Part shown: in pieces, positions 1 to 11,722 of the stretch
Numbering within the stretch: the first letter of the stretch is position 1
How the letters are laid out: every line of letters begins with the position of its first letter
DNA from: Helianthus annuus
Lineage: Eukaryota > Streptophyta > Magnoliopsida > Asterales > Asteraceae
DNA: 64,000 bases
Assembly: GCF_002127325.2 (NCBI RefSeq)
Contig: NC_035438.2
Location: 143,305,801 to 143,369,800, forward strand
Direction of reading: 5' to 3'
Made by a program: the position numbers and the translations under genes
The notes under the pieces: model-generated
What the model was told of the DNA's origin: nothing
Databases searched by the model: none
Seen by the model: only the letters and a program-made list of their open reading frames with translations

Positions 1-297
1 AATCGAAAAACTGATTTTCTAAATCCTAAAGTATGTATTTTCGAACAACGGATCAAATGGCACTGGCATCGTAATTTTTCGAGGTCGTTTACTATTTTTA
101 AAGGACTATTTTTGGACAGCACCTCAAGCTGTGTTTTTACTGCAGAAAAAGTGTGTTGTATTCGGAGTCATAACTTAAAACTGAGTAGAAACAGCTCATG
201 GAATTTTTACTGTAGATGGTCACTGTTGTCACGGTGATCCTCCAACTGGAATTTCATCGATCGGACTTACGATTAATTTTTAGTGAATTATTCCGTA

Positions 298-333
298 GAC
301 TGCAATCAGAAAGTGACAAATCTGATTGCAGTC
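298..333. repeat. Perfect inverted repeat in the LTR
   Basis: Arms GACTGCAATCAGA and TCTGATTGCAGTC (13 bp each, perfect) surround a 10-base spacer. It would form a stable hairpin in RNA or single-stranded DNA. No function is known to me. Confidence 0.85.
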
Positions 334-1099
334 CGGTAAATGAATTTCTATAAAATATTGGTAATGAACTGGACCCCGATATTTTTACACAATAAAATTT
401 GGACCGTATATGACCTGTAAAAATTTGGGAATTTTTGGAATAAGTTAACTTTTTTATTAAATTGCTCGAAAACAGTCGAGTTCTGATTAATAAAGCTGAA
501 ATGACATAGGTAGTATATTGCATGTCTAATTGTCGGGTTGGTTATGCGAGAACGATCTACGGGATATATGTAAAAGAAAATGATATGCAATTAAGCATGG
601 ACACCTCCATTTACAAGGGAGATTATGGCGAAATTTTCGGAAAATCTTAACACTTAGTAAATATTTTCAAGACGAGTGTTTACTAGTATATTTTAGATTT
701 TGTTTTCAAAGATAAAACTCGTCATAATATTTATCACAAAATACAAAGTATCGGAGGTTGGTTTTATACAAGAATATGGTTAAATATATATTCTCTAAAA
801 GGGACTTCAAAAATATATTTCCGACATCCCATCCTTGGGAAGGAAACGCGTATATAAGATACTTTAGAAGTATTGATACTAGAATATGGAATGAACAAAT
901 ATTCCAACACGACATATGATTAAGTTGAAATATTAATTATTTTAATAAATAATTATCACTGGAAATAATATAAGAAACGTAACTAAAAAACATAAATACT
1001 GAGACAAGGCACGACTGTTCGTCTAATAGACGTTAGACCATTGTAGGTAGTCGTGTTTGCTGAGGAGATTTGGGTTACAAGTACCAAAGACGCAATACA

Positions 1100-1601
1100 G
1101 TGAGTTCATGTCCCCCTTTTCTTTTAACCGTTCTCAGTTTTACAACTTCGGGGGTGAAATACATGTTACAAATTTACAGACGCTTTTATAAATGTTATGG
1201 TTAGCTTAAGGAGGGTTTAGACGCTTAGATCATGTGAATGAGTAGGTAGAACTTAAGGCCATTAATCCTCGTTGTAGGACCGAGGGACATGAGTGATAGA
1301 TCTATTCGGGTGTAGCGAGCCCCACTCCTGAGTCCGCCGAGTGGACCATGTGGTGACTATGTGCCCGACGCACAAATCTGCTAGGTTTGAGTCTTCCTGT
1401 ATCACTTCACACATATCAATGGCCTTGCAAACCATTGGTGATCTCTTTTTCCTTATTGCTACATACCAGGGACTTACATATATACAGACACATTTCAAAG
1501 GTTTATACATACATACAGACACATTACAAAGGTTTATACAGACACACTTACGCATGAACTCGCTCAACGTTTGTTGATTTTTCAAACTACATGTATTTCA
1601 G
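1100..1601 (+). other. Putative degenerate LTR intron
   Basis: The positions match the intron proposed in the G1, G2 and E4 LTRs. The donor is GTGAGTTC at 1100 and the acceptor is ATTTCAG ending at 1601, preceded by an ACTCGCTCAAC box. The donor context has lost the AAG normally before GTGAGT. This is the weakest of the four cases. Confidence 0.35.
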
Positions 1602-1961
1602 GGAACTAAACGGATCTGGCAGGTGTATGCATGTGTCTACAAGCTGCGTGTTACTTAAAGGATGTCATTCGTGGTCATAGAGTTTAAAAGATGTATCCTA
1701 TTCCTGGACGGGATACATGTTTCTAAGCTCAGGATTATTTAAAGTCTTTTGTTGAGTCCATGGGAACTCATTTGAACGTATTATGGTTTGTAACTAATTG
1801 GCGTCTATATTTTCAAGACAATGGTATTGTGGTATTTTCTAAACTTTATTAATAAATGAAAATCTTTTGGTTTTATCATATAGCATTGTTATGATTGATT
1901 ACTATGGTATTAAGAAGTCACACCAAATAACCCACGCTTCCGCAAACGCCAGGGTGTGACA

Positions 1962-2781
1962 TAATACAGCCGGAGCATCGAACAAGAACAGGCCGAGGTA
2001 ATATTATTATATAATATTTTATGTTTTATATTCAATTCATTCATACGCGTGTTTGTGAGAATCGAAGTAGATCTTAGAAAATAACAAGCAAAAACCCTAG
2101 AAAATAGGAAAGGAACAGACAAGAAATACAGAAGATATGATTTAGGGTTATTGATTTCACAGGTATTTTAAAACTATGAATTGAGCTTTGAATAGATTAC
2201 TTGGATAATGGCTTTAAATTGAGCTTCATGGTGGCCTAGACATATAGCCCATGGCCGTCTTCTTTTCATCATTAACAATTCGAGAGGACCACTTAACTTA
2301 AGGATGTATCAAATGCTACTTCAAAATGTAGGCATCATAAGTAACACCTATCCTAATAACTATCTTTTGATGACCTAATAACTATCTCATATAGTGATAT
2401 TCTCATATTACGCCAATCAATGTAGAATATTTACATGGAAAATCATAGGCGTATTGATTTCATGGTAAGGAGAATATTTTAAATACATTACCAATATTTA
2501 TGTAGTTGCTTCTAGAATTCTTATTGTATCTAATCTTATTTTTGAGGCTTTAAACTATTTGGCATCTAAAAGTTATTTGTTAAGTGTTTTATCAGAAAGG
2601 TAGACAACAGTACTAACATTTAAATGTTATAGAGAATTTCATTTGACCAGTGATCATGAATGGTAGAGAGCAATAAAAATTAAGAGTAAAAAGACATACT
2701 TTTTGCAGAATTCTTGGAGTCGAGTTAGTTACCTTACCTACTGAAAACATCATTCTCATGTATTAATTCTTTGGTATACAG
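1962..2781. other. Non-coding stretch, probably intron of the PDCD5-like gene
   Basis: AT-rich sequence without a convincing reading frame. Two short blocks at 2194-2240 (AGATTACTTGGATAATGGC and GCTTCATGGTGGCC) recur in reverse order at 62841-62880 on the other side of the retrotransposon stack. The right end is a clean splice acceptor (TATACAG) for the exon at 2782, so this is most simply intron sequence. Confidence 0.5.
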
Positions 2782-3013
2782 GTTTCTGAAGATAAGCTCT
2801 TATCATTGTTGGAAAAAATCAACACTCAAACAACCAAACAAACCGAAGTTACTGTAAGTTTCATTCCTTAACTTGCTGTGCTACAACCAAACAAATCAAA
2901 TGTCTTCTAAATATGACTGATTAACTGAAAATGAATTTGAATGTTTGTAATTTACTGTTCTTTCTCAGATCCAGAGGCGTTGAAGTGTGGCTGACGATGA
3001 TGATACTCAATAA
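2782..3013 (+). pseudogene. PDCD5: PDCD5-like gene, last two exons, with premature stop
   Basis: Two exons encode the C-terminal end of a PDCD5 family protein (programmed cell death protein 5, a small DNA- and chaperonin-binding protein). Exon 2782-2853 lies between ATACAG and GTAAGT and reads VSEDKLLSLLEKINTQTTKQ and onward. The next exon starts at 2969 after TTTCTCAG with IQRR, then TGA at 2981-2983, then SVADDDDTQ and TAA at 3011-3013. The family ends IQRRR followed by an acidic tail, so the stop is most simply a CGA-to-TGA change that removes the tail. No upstream exons are visible between the LTR at 1-1961 and 2782; they may lie left of the window or be absent. I call it a pseudogene, but a transcribed gene with a shortened tail cannot be ruled out. 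Confidence 0.8.
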
Positions 3014-3107
3014 GATAAACCACAGTGATTGGTACTCTTTTCGATGAATTTTGTTATGTGAACTGCACCAAAATTTTGCTCTTTTATTTTATTATACTCA
3101 ATCAGAT
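3014..3107. repeat. Left copy of a short host tandem duplication with TSD CAGAT
   Basis: The block starting at 3014 (AACCACAGTGATTGGTACTC within it) recurs at 62654 immediately right of the retrotransposon stack. The stack therefore inserted at the junction of an approximately 90-bp tandem duplication in the 3' flank of the PDCD5-like gene. Bases 3103-3107 are CAGAT, the left target-site duplication of the outer element; 62653-62657 is the right copy. Confidence 0.75.
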
Positions 3108-3626
3108 TGTAAGTGAAGTTCCTGCCGGGTAACTGCCGCTTATCAGTTCTGTGTCAACCAAAGCAGAAGTCCAAGTTAAAGTCAATGATAATGAAGATTA
3201 TCAATTGCTGAAGGCATTCCGGACGACTTTCTAGTGTTTCGGATTATTGTATTGTTTTGTATCCCGGACAATGTGTTTTGTCCGGGTCTAGTCCCTAGCC
3301 TATATATATGTGTGTATTGTGTAGATTAGGGTAACCCTTGAGTGCTTGGTGCACCTCTCACAAGATCCCATCCATTCTCCATCGCTGTGTGTATTCTAGA
3401 GAGAGAGGGAGACTATGTGTTAGTGAGAGAAAGCTAGGTTTAGATCTTTGTGATCTAAACCAGCTTGTAGATGATGTATACTCCTTTGGTTTGTGTAATC
3501 TGTGATGACTGATTCATCAATAAAGAGATTCATCTTCTACATATTTCTATCTTGTTCATATTTTGTTCTTCATGTCTTGAATCAAGTGCAATGTTTGATG
3601 TTCGTCATCGATCCAGTGCTTTCACA
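3108..3626 (+). repeat. Layer-1 LTR, left copy
   Basis: 519 bp, TGTAAGTG...GCTTTCACA, closely matching 62134-62652 in sequence and identical in length. It has a TATA-like run around 3299 (CTATATATATG). It is not followed by a primer-binding site; the sequence after it matches the 3' part of the internal region (61228 onward), so the 5' internal region has been lost here. Confidence 0.9.
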
Positions 3627-4536
3627 GTAAAAATTTTGAAATTCCTATTTTCTTTGTAAACCAAAAGCTCGTGGTGCTACATCGAAACAAGTTCATGTTT
3701 ACTATCTTTGAGATTAACTTAGTGTTAATCTTACCGGTGGCGAAGTGTTTAAAACATGAAGCAAGTTAGAGCTCGTGTATGATTGAGTTTTGTCAAGTTT
3801 GTTCGAGGTTCAATCAAGTGTTAACGTGATGAAGCAAATTGTTTGTTTGGCAACTAGTTGAAGGTCATGCCTTTATCGTATGCCGGTTAGAGTAGAGAAG
3901 ATTAGTCTTCTTGGTACCTCTTCCAAGTGGGTGACTGATCGGATTCGCGAAATTGGGGTTCTTACATTGAGGGGGAGATCAGAGACGAAAGTCATCGGGT
4001 AATTGGTGGATTTGTGAAGATACGAGATTGGATCTTGAAGATTCGAGATGAAATGATTTCACACACTCGGTTGAAGACTCTGATCAAGATGGTGGATGTA
4101 CTTTTACAAAGTTCAGTTTGTTATTAACTTATCAAACTGAGCTTCGTGTCTTTATGAAGTTTGAAGTTTTCAAGGTTGGGCATTGGAAATCCAAGGTTTC
4201 TTTCTGCTGCTGGTTAGGTTTGAAGATTAATGTATCGAGCGATATTCTTACATGTGGTTATAGGTCGGTTCGCGTTAACTTGATTCAGGAGTAGATTGAG
4301 GGGGAGGATCAACAGTATTTAATGTTGGATTCTTCGGGTTTCTCCAAGCGGCCATTTAAGTGATCGTCAGCAAGTCTTTAATTAGAAGGGTTAGTGCTCT
4401 GCCGGAAAGATCAAGTCTCAGCCAAAGTTGAAAGCAGGAATGATATCATCAGTTAAAGGGGAGACTGTAAGCGCATTATCCAGTGATTGAAGATTATCGA
4501 TGCCACACAGAACTGATGCAACAGTTAAGGGGTGAC
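3627..4536 (+). other. Layer-1 internal 3' fragment
   Basis: Collinear with 61228-62133 near the right LTR, with scattered differences. No coding sequence. It ends in two polypurine-plus-LTR-start motifs about 75 bp apart (AAAGGGGAGACTGTAAG near 4456 and AAGGGGTGACTGTAAG near 4526), the same doubled arrangement as near the right LTR. Confidence 0.8.
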
Positions 4537-5210
4537 TGTAAGTGCAGTTCCTGCCGGGCAACTGTCGCTTATCAGTTCTGGTCAACTAAAGCAGACGTCC
4601 AAGTTAAAATCAACGATAATGAAGAATTCAAGACCACACGAAGACCATGCACTGATCAACGGGGAGTTTGTTAGTGCACTTTGGGTGATAAGCGCATGCT
4701 TTCCAATTGTTAGGGTATTTATTGTACATGTCTTGAAAGTTAGTCCAAGGTTTAACCTTGGACATTTTGTCCAAATTTTAGGCTAGACTTTTGTCTGAGT
4801 TTTTGTTTAGGACAAAAGTCAGGGTTTTTGTGTAGATTGGTTTGTCTGAGTTTTAGTCCCTAGTCTATATATATGTGTGGTATAGGATTAGGGCAACAGA
4901 GACACACAAATAAGAAGAACTCTGGAAGCTTTGTGCATCTCTCACAAGATCCCATCCATTCTCCATCACTGTGTGTATTCTAGAGAGAGAGGGAGACTAT
5001 GTGTTAGTGAGAGAAAGCTAGGTTTAGATCTTTGTGATCTAAACCAGCTTGTAGATGATGTATACTCCTTTGGTTTGTGTAATCTGTGATGACTGATTCA
5101 TCAATAAAGAGATTCATCTTCTACATATTTCTATCTTGTTCATATTTTGTTCTTCATATCTTGAATCAAGTGCAATGTTTGATGTTCGTCATCGATCCCG
5201 TGCTTTCACA
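4537..5210 (+). repeat. Layer-1 LTR, internal copy, longer variant
   Basis: 674 bp. Its ends match the 519-bp LTRs (TGTAAGTGCAGTTCC... and ...GTGCTTTCACA), but the middle contains unrelated sequence around 4620-4860, making a second LTR subtype. It has a TATA-like run near 4867. It is the only one of the three LTRs followed by a primer-binding site. Confidence 0.85.
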
Positions 5211-5211
5211 G

Positions 5212-5223
5212 TGGTATCAGAGC
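5212..5223 (+). other. Primer-binding site, initiator-Met tRNA type
   Basis: TGGTATCAGAGC starts two bases after the LTR end at 5210, the usual plant iMet primer site. Confidence 0.9.
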
Positions 5224-5706
5224 ATGGTTACCGATTCGGAATGGTCTAATCGCCTTCCGAATCACCATTGCTCTTGATTTGATGTTTGTTTCCGCCAAAC
5301 ATCTTGAAGACGTGAAGATTTTGGTCCTGATATGAAGATATTCGAGCTGTGTTGGAGAGAACTGCTGGGTTTTTGGAGATCTAGGGTTTTGATCCAAAAA
5401 AGGTTTGTCTGAGTTTAAAACTCTGTGTTTGTGTTTCCGGGGTTTTGGTGAACTAGTGTGAAGTCACACTAGGGAGATAGTCCGGAGACTTGTTTCTGAG
5501 CTTCACCATGTCCGAGTATTGTTAACTGTCCGAGTTTTGAATAGGTCAAAAACTTGTCTCCGAGTTTTGAAACTTGAATTAACTGTGTGATAAATTCCGA
5601 GTTTTGAACAGAGTCCTTTTAACTCTGAGTTTTTGTACAAACTCCAGTTCTGATTTTTGTTTAAACTGCTTCTCCGAGTTTTTTTAAACAGATCAAAACT
5701 GTGTCT
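5224..5706 (+). other. Layer-1 leader with TCCGAGTTTT repeats
   Basis: Non-coding. From about 5505 it contains repeated TCCGAGTTTTG-like words with variable spacing, continued at 60098-60700 beyond the G1 insertion. Bases 5702-5706 are TGTCT, the left TSD of G1. Confidence 0.8.
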
Positions 5707-6439
5707 TGTGACAACTCGAGTTTCCGAGATTCCACTTTCGCATTTATTGCACGTTCACTGTTTGTCTAGTTGCTTACTTACACAATTTGTTTGCCTTGTA
5801 ACTGTATACGTTGTGATTTGATAAAGTGTATTGTGATTGTTGCATGGTTATGTGTTATTTTACGAATGATTTGACAAATACATGAACTTGGTGATGAAAC
5901 TGTAAATTATATGTGGTGTGTGTGTTTTGTGTAAAGGATGATACTTAGGGGTGTTTAGTGGTAATACTAAAAATAAAACAAAACCCCTTAACCCTAATCA
6001 TTCTCACCAATTTCAATCATACGTCACTTCAAGTCATTCTCTCTACAATCATTTCTCTCATCATTCTTGGCTACACAAGTGCTCTTGCATCAATCTTGAT
6101 CTTCCAATCCATCTAGAATCAATCTAAGGTAAACGTTTAATGATTGTTTGTGGTTAATCATTGGTTATTTGATTCTTGAAAACCCTAGTTCTCCAAATAA
6201 TGGTTCGGTGTTTATTGATTATTCTGATTTTTGTGAAATAGTTTATGAACAGTTGTGTAATCACTTGCCTGATGTTAAGATGCCTGATATGTTAGAATTA
6301 TTTGATTGTTCATTAGATTACAGCATTGCCAAAGTATGAAGATTAGGGTTTTGATCGTAATCTGCAAACGTAACTGTTCCATTGAAAACTGTGAATTGGT
6401 TTGGAATGTTCGCATGATTGTTAGTCCGGGGATTGTGTC

Positions 6440-6990
6440 AGGGTTTTGTGAAGTCACAAAGTCCGAGTTTTAATTGAATGAATGATCTGAGTTTTGTAAA
6501 TGATGAATGATCCGAATTTTTGTAATGAAAACATAAGGTCCGAGTTCATGGAATGAATATGATCTGAGTTTTATGTTGAAATGTAGAGTCTGAATTTTGT
6601 ATGCTTGTAAAGGTCCGAATTTTGTAAAGCACACAAACACAAGGTCCAAGTTTTGATGATTTCTCATGAGGTCTGACTTTTTGATTGTTACATGGTCCGA
6701 ATTTCTGTTTAGATGGTAAGGGTCCGAATTTTTGCTAAGTATGGGTGGTCCGAACTTTTATAAGGGATCTTGGTTGGTCCGAATTTTCGAAAGGGGAGTG
6801 TTTGGTCCGAAGTTTTAGAAGGGGAATGATTTGGTCCGAGTTTTTGTAACATGACACATGATCCGACTTTTGTTGATGCTATTAGGGTCTGAGTTTCATT
6901 GATATTGCCCTGTCCGAGTTTTGTGGTGATGTGTAGTCCGAATTTCATGTATATATAAGTGCCTGAGTTTATTGCAAACACCAATGTGTT
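6440..6990 (+). repeat. GTCCGAGTTTT word array in G1 LTR
   Basis: Roughly twenty variants of GGTCCGAGTTTTG / GGTCCGAATTTTT spaced 15-45 bp apart. Repeated in the 3' LTR at about 46610-47120. The same word is dense in the unrelated layer-1 internal region. Confidence 0.85.
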
Positions 6991-7320
6991 AGAGCCTAAT
7001 GTTAACACTAGGGATTTGAGTTTACTTATAATGCCAAGTTTAAAACCCTGAATGAGGAACACCATGCTACTGTATGTTACTGTATATCACTGTATGTTAC
7101 TGTATGTTACTTGATGATATTGTATGTATGAACAATCTATGTCATGTCATTCTGTACACGATTATCACACGGAACACAATTGTTTGGACATCAAGGAATT
7201 GTAAACCCTAATTGAACGTAAACACTTACATTGAGTTTATGTGCAATGTACCTTAGGTCGTGTGTAACGGACCTAACCATTAATTAACACTAGAAGCAAT
7301 AACATACCAAGCAAACCAAG

Positions 7321-7795
7321 GTGAGTTCACACTCTTACCAAGGCATGGGATTCCCGGGGTAGGGAATGGGATTGCATGATTATCTGTATTTACATTGTTG
7401 AAGGGAATTATGAAATACTAACCTCGGTTGGGAAAGGTCATTTATAGATACTGCTGGACTAGTGATACATGGGGAAGCCCCCACTACTCTTCGCACACAT
7501 GCCTGTAATGGCCGCGATACTGAAACTGATCTTCGCACACATGCCTGGAATGGCCACGATACTGATACAAAACTTCGCACACATGCCTGGAGGGCCGCGA
7601 TACAAATAAAACTAGTCTACAATAAACGGGAAACCCCCACTAATCTTCGCAAACATACCTGGAGGGCCGCGATGTAATTATAACAATACATGGGTTACTA
7701 AACAAACAAACGTTTTACGATATGAACACTATTACTAAACAACCCACTGTGAACTCGCTCAACTAGTTGTTGACTCTCTGTTACATGCCTTGCAG
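7321..7795 (+). other. Putative intron inside G1 LTR
   Basis: Donor CCAAG/GTGAGTTC and acceptor CATGCCTTGCAG, with CTCGCTCAACTAGTTGTTGAC shortly before the acceptor that could hold a branch point. The same donor/acceptor pair is found in the G2 LTR (12424-13011) and a comparable pair in the E4 LTR (24445-25311). Evidence is splice-site sequence and conservation only. Confidence 0.5.
7488..7680 (+). repeat. Tandem repeat CTTCGCACACATGCCTG, about 45-bp unit
   Basis: Four diverged units beginning CTTCGCA(C/A)ACATGCCTG and containing GGCCGCGATAC. The same array is in the 3' LTR at 59485-59672. Confidence 0.85.
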
Positions 7796-8095
7796 GTCGT
7801 TAGGTATTCATGGAGCTTGCACTGGGAGGCGCGGTCGTTGTGGACAAGGATCGTGAATGCTTTGATTAAACATTTTGACATTTCATACTTTACTTATGTT
7901 GGGCTTTTACTCATATGCTTCCGCTAAACGTTGAATTTATACTTATGTTTTGAACACCTTTCATATGGATTGGTTTGGTTAAATTACATTTACTTTTACT
8001 ATTTACGTTGTTCTATATGATTGGTGGCTTGATCCTGGTCAGTCACGCTCCCAAGCAGTGATACTCCGCGGGTGGATTTTGGGGGTGTGACAGAT

Positions 8096-8108
8096 TGGTA
8101 TCAGAGCC
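8096..8108 (+). other. G1 primer-binding site
   Basis: TGGTATCAGAGCC, three bases after the LTR end, complementary to the initiator-Met tRNA 3' end. Confidence 0.92.
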
Positions 8109-8414
8109 ATTGGTTATAGAGAACTTGGTTTTAATATGGGGAAAACGTTTTTATTAAAACCAGACTATAACCAGTACAATGCTCAACGATCCACAACGAC
8201 GCTTCGTTCCACGTGCAAGGCTCAACATCATAGGTACTACTATTCATGTTAGTTTACCTACTTGCTAGAATTACATAGAACTTTGCTCGTGGTATGCTTA
8301 GATTACATTGCCTACTATTTGTTATTGCTTGAGAACACTTGTGTGCTTACTCTCTTCTGTCATCGCACTATTTGCGAACACTCTCTCACGTATGTTACCT
8401 TTGCTATGAAGATC

Positions 8415-9596
8415 ATGGCTGGACGCATTAACTTGGCACAAGCCCAGTTGACGGCTCTCATTAACGAACAAGTTGCTGCGGCACTTGCAGCCGCACAAGC
8501 AGGAGGTATACCCTGCAGTCATAACTCACACCAGGATCTTTAGATCCTACACTCCTAAACCAACTCTTGTGTTAAACCTTGTCCTGTTCTTATATACACA
8601 ACAAGTCAACACACTCAGCCACCTGTTTGCACTTTCAAGAATTTCATGGACTGTCGTCCTAGCACATTCAGTGGCATGGAGGGAGCAGTGGGACTCCTCC
8701 ATTGGTTTGAAAAGCTCGAGTCTGTGTTTGAAATGTGTGAATGCCCTGAGGCTCGCAGGGTGAAGTACGCCACTGGCACTCTGGAAGGAATTGCGCTGAC
8801 TTGGTGGAATGCGCAAGTTCAACTTTTAGGATTGGCAGCTGCTAACGCCACTCCTTGGAATGATTTCAAGGAGCTGATTAAACAGGAATACTACACACGT
8901 GACGACATCCACAAGTTAGAAGTGGAGTTCTCCCATTTGAAGATGACTGGGTCGGAAATTGAGGCATATACTAAAAGGTCAAACGAGCTAGCCGTTCTGT
9001 GTCCAACTATGGTGGACCCTCCTATCAGACGTATTGAGTTGTATCTCAAAGGGTTGGTACCAGAAATTCAAAGCCACGTGACATCGGCCAACCTTGCTAA
9101 CATCCAGGATATCCAGCGTCTTGCTCATCGCCTCACAGATCAGGCAGTGGAACAGAACAGGCTGCCTAAACGTATCAGTGCTACCGGTGCTACTACTTCC
9201 GCTACTCCCAGTGACAACAAGCGGAAATGGGATGGGGATTCCAGCAAAGGTTCAGCTACAGCTCAGTCTCAGGTTCAGCAGCGCAAGACTGATAATTACT
9301 AAAGCCCTGGTCAGCAATCTTCGGGTAATCAAAGACAGGGTGGATATCGAGGAAATCTCCCAAGGTACAATACTTGCAACAAGCACCACAACGACCAGTG
9401 CAACAAGGGTCGTTGTCAGCGGTGCCTCAAGATGGGTCATGAGACTAAAGATTGCAGAAGCTCACGACCTGCGAACCAGAATCAGCAACAACAACCACCT
9501 GCTCCACGAAACCAGCAACAGCAATAGCAGCAAGGCAACAGAGGATGCTATCAATGTGGTGCCGAAGGCCACTTCAAACGTGACTGCCCCCAGTTA
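8415..9596 (+). pseudogene. G1 gag (broken)
   Basis: Start ATG at 8415 (MAGRINLAQAQLTALINEQV), chosen because G2 has the same start context at 13607. The first 91 nt are separated from the rest of gag by a 99-bp block at 8506-8604 that looks like a decayed intron. The main open part 8646-9302 carries the Gypsy Gag core (LEGIALTWWNAQVQ, HLKMTGSEIEAYTKRSNELA). A TAA at 9300-9302 and a TAG at 9525-9527 interrupt the frame. Beyond them are two CCHC zinc knuckles, around 9415-9455 and 9547-9590 (CYQCGAEGHFKRDC). The protein would form the virus-like particle and package RNA. Asn-rich linker follows to about 9690. Confidence 0.88.
8506..8604 (+). other. Putative ancestral gag intron in G1
   Basis: 99 bp starting GTATACC after GCAGGAG, ending CAACAA before GTCAACAC. 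Removing it joins the frame exactly (phase 1). G2 has a 98-bp counterpart at 13698-13795 ending CAACGG. A shared ancestor ending CAACAG would be a normal acceptor; both copies seem to have lost the AG independently. Confidence 0.4.
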
Positions 9597-9689
9597 AACC
9601 AGAACCAGAACAACAACAATAACAACAATCAGGGCAATGGCAACAACAACAACGGGGGAAACAATAATGGCAATGATGCTAGGGGTCGT

Positions 9690-10850
9690 GTGTTCGTGCT
9701 GGGGCAGGGTGATGCAAGGAATGATCCTAACGTGGTTATGGGTAAGTTTCTTCTCGACGACTTTTATGTTTCTGTATTGTTTGATTTGGGTGCGGATGCC
9801 AGTTATGTGTCTCTAAAAGTTAGTCAAATGTTAAAACGTACACCAACACCCTTAAACACCAAACATGTCGTAGAGATAGCCAATGGTAAAAGTTTAGAGG
9901 CCACACACGTAGTCAAGGGTTGTAACATTGTCTTAGCGGGTCAGACCTTCTCCATCGACCTCATTCCTATAGTTTTGGGTAGTTCGACATCGTTATTGGG
10001 ATGGATTGGTTATCCCAGCAGCAAGCAGAGATCCTATGCAAGGAGAAGATAGTTCGTATTCCCTGTTCTGGAAAAGAACCTCTCGAAGTTCAAGGCGACA
10101 AGAGTGGTGCTGTGGTTGGCATCATCTCCTTCTTGAAGGCCCAAAAGTGTTTACGAAAGGGGCACACTGCCATTCTGGCACTAGTTACTGATGCATCAAC
10201 GAAAGAGAAAAGAATAGAGGATATCCCAGTTGTACGCGATTTTCCTCAAGTGTTTCCTGAAGATTTGCCTGGCCTACCGCCTCATCGCCAGGTCGAATTC
10301 CAGATTGAACTAGCTCCTGGAGCAGCACCTATAGCTCGCGCACCATATCGATTAGCTCCAACCGAACTGGAAGAACTGTCTAAGCAACTGCAATAACTCT
10401 TGGATAAGGGTTTTATTCGTCCTAGCTCTTCGCCTTGGGGAGCTCCAGTGCTATTTGTGAAGAAGAAAGATGGAACCTTCAGGATGTGCATAGACTACCG
10501 CGAACTGAACAAGGTCACCGTGAAGAACCGCTATCCCCTTCCACGTATTAACGATTTATTCGACCAGTTGCAAGGGTCGAGCTACTACTCAAAGATTGAC
10601 TTGAGGTCAGGTTACCATCAGCTGAGAGTCCGGGATGAGGACGTCTCTAAGACAGCATTCAGAACTCGCTACGGTCATTACGAGTTTCTAGTCATGCCAT
10701 TCGGGCTAACGAACGCGCCTGCAGTCTTCATGGATCTTATGAACAGAGTGTGCAAGCCATCTAGACAAGTTTGTTATTGTTTTCATCGACGACATCCTGA
10801 TCTACTCCAAGAGTCAGGAGGAACACGAGCAGCATCTATGACTTATCTTG
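9690..10850 (+). pseudogene. G1 pol part 1: protease and 5' half of RT (broken)
   Basis: Protease: LFDLGADASYVS around 9778-9813 has Leu where the retropepsin motif D-S/T-G has Ser/Thr, so it is probably inactive. A one-base loss near 9980 shifts the frame; it continues at 10001 with [22 protein letters not shown] at 10394-10396 interrupts the linker before RT. RT blocks then follow: [54 protein letters not shown] and [20 protein letters not shown] further one-base loss near 10770 disrupts the frame just before the [11 protein letters not shown] catalytic box, which can be read in the next frame. The G2 element then interrupts it at TSD TCTTG (10846-10850). Confidence 0.9.
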
Positions 10851-11722
10851 TGTGACAACTCGTATTTCGGAGCTACTTTGATGTGATGTATGTACGCGAT
10901 ATGTGACTTATGAACTTGTATGATTAATTGAATGTATGATTGCATGCTTTGTGTTGTGTATTGTGTGTATGTATTTAATGACTCGAATCGCACAACACCG
11001 CACGATCGCACAAACCCATTTAGGACTACACATTACATTCGGATCAATGGGTAGCCGAGTTGGGCTCGGCCCACTTCCCTTTCACATAAACAAACACCCT
11101 TAGGGGGCTGTTCTCTCAATTGTTACAACACATAACACACACAAGTTCACAAAACCCTAGCTCCTCTCTCTCTCCCTCTCGCTCAAACTTGCGGAACCCG
11201 ATCCTCCATCCCGAAGACCTTCTTGTTCGTGGTTTGGATCACCTGTTTCTAATCGGTTAGTATGTTTGATTGATGATATTATACTACATTATTACTGTTT
11301 CGCTATGTGTTTGAACTAGGGTGCTATGCTAGTAATATTGATTGATGATAAGTACTTGATTCATACGAATTGATGCTATACAAGGGATTGTATGATTTTA
11401 TGATATAATCGGGTTTAGCGCATAGTTATCAATCGGCTGCTATGTTTAATAATCATGGTCAATGTGAAAGTTTACAAATCTTGTGGCTCGAGTTGAATGA
11501 TTATAATGGTTGTTCATGTATGGTTAAGTTTACAAACATTTGAATTATGCATGATTGATCGATTTTGTGTGATCAGATTTGTTAGAATGGTGTGATTGAT
11601 TTTGTTAATTAGTTTGGTAAACTTGGAATCTATGGAATGAATGTAACTGTTAATTGATTGTAACAAAATTGGAAACTATTAATGTGTAACCAACTTGCAT
11701 ATAATCCGGGTATATTAGAACT

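Larger units (their letters stand above)
1..1961 (+). repeat. Right part of a chromovirus-like LTR (solo or 3' LTR)
   Basis: The block ends in GGGTGTGACA at 1952-1961, the same terminus as the G1 and E4 LTRs in this window. It also carries the ACTCGCTCAACG...TTTCAGG motif at 1558-1602 that G1 and G2 LTRs have in their right third. No primer-binding site (TGGTATCAGAG) follows, so it is a solo LTR or the 3' LTR of an element lying to the left; the left end is outside the window and no TSD can be checked. Open reading frames inside it are short and show no known domain. Orientation is inferred from the shared motifs. Confidence 0.7.
5707..8092 (+). repeat. G1 5' LTR
   Basis: 2386 bp, TGTGACAACTCG...GGGGTGTGACA. 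The 3' LTR (45858-47601 plus 59442-60092) is visibly very similar. The region 5990-6127 is CT-rich and looks like a transcribed leader, followed by a possible splice donor AAG/GTAAAC at 6128. Internal repeats and a putative intron are listed separately. Confidence 0.93.

Noticed and set aside
3108..5210. Two independent neighbouring elements instead of one array
   Set aside because: TSD CAGAT occurs only at the outermost ends and internal sequence is continuous between LTRs.
8096..8108. Possible tRNA gene from TGGTATCAGAGCC (also 5212, 13299, 25563)
   Set aside because: Only the primer-binding complement of the tRNA 3' end is present; no cloverleaf.
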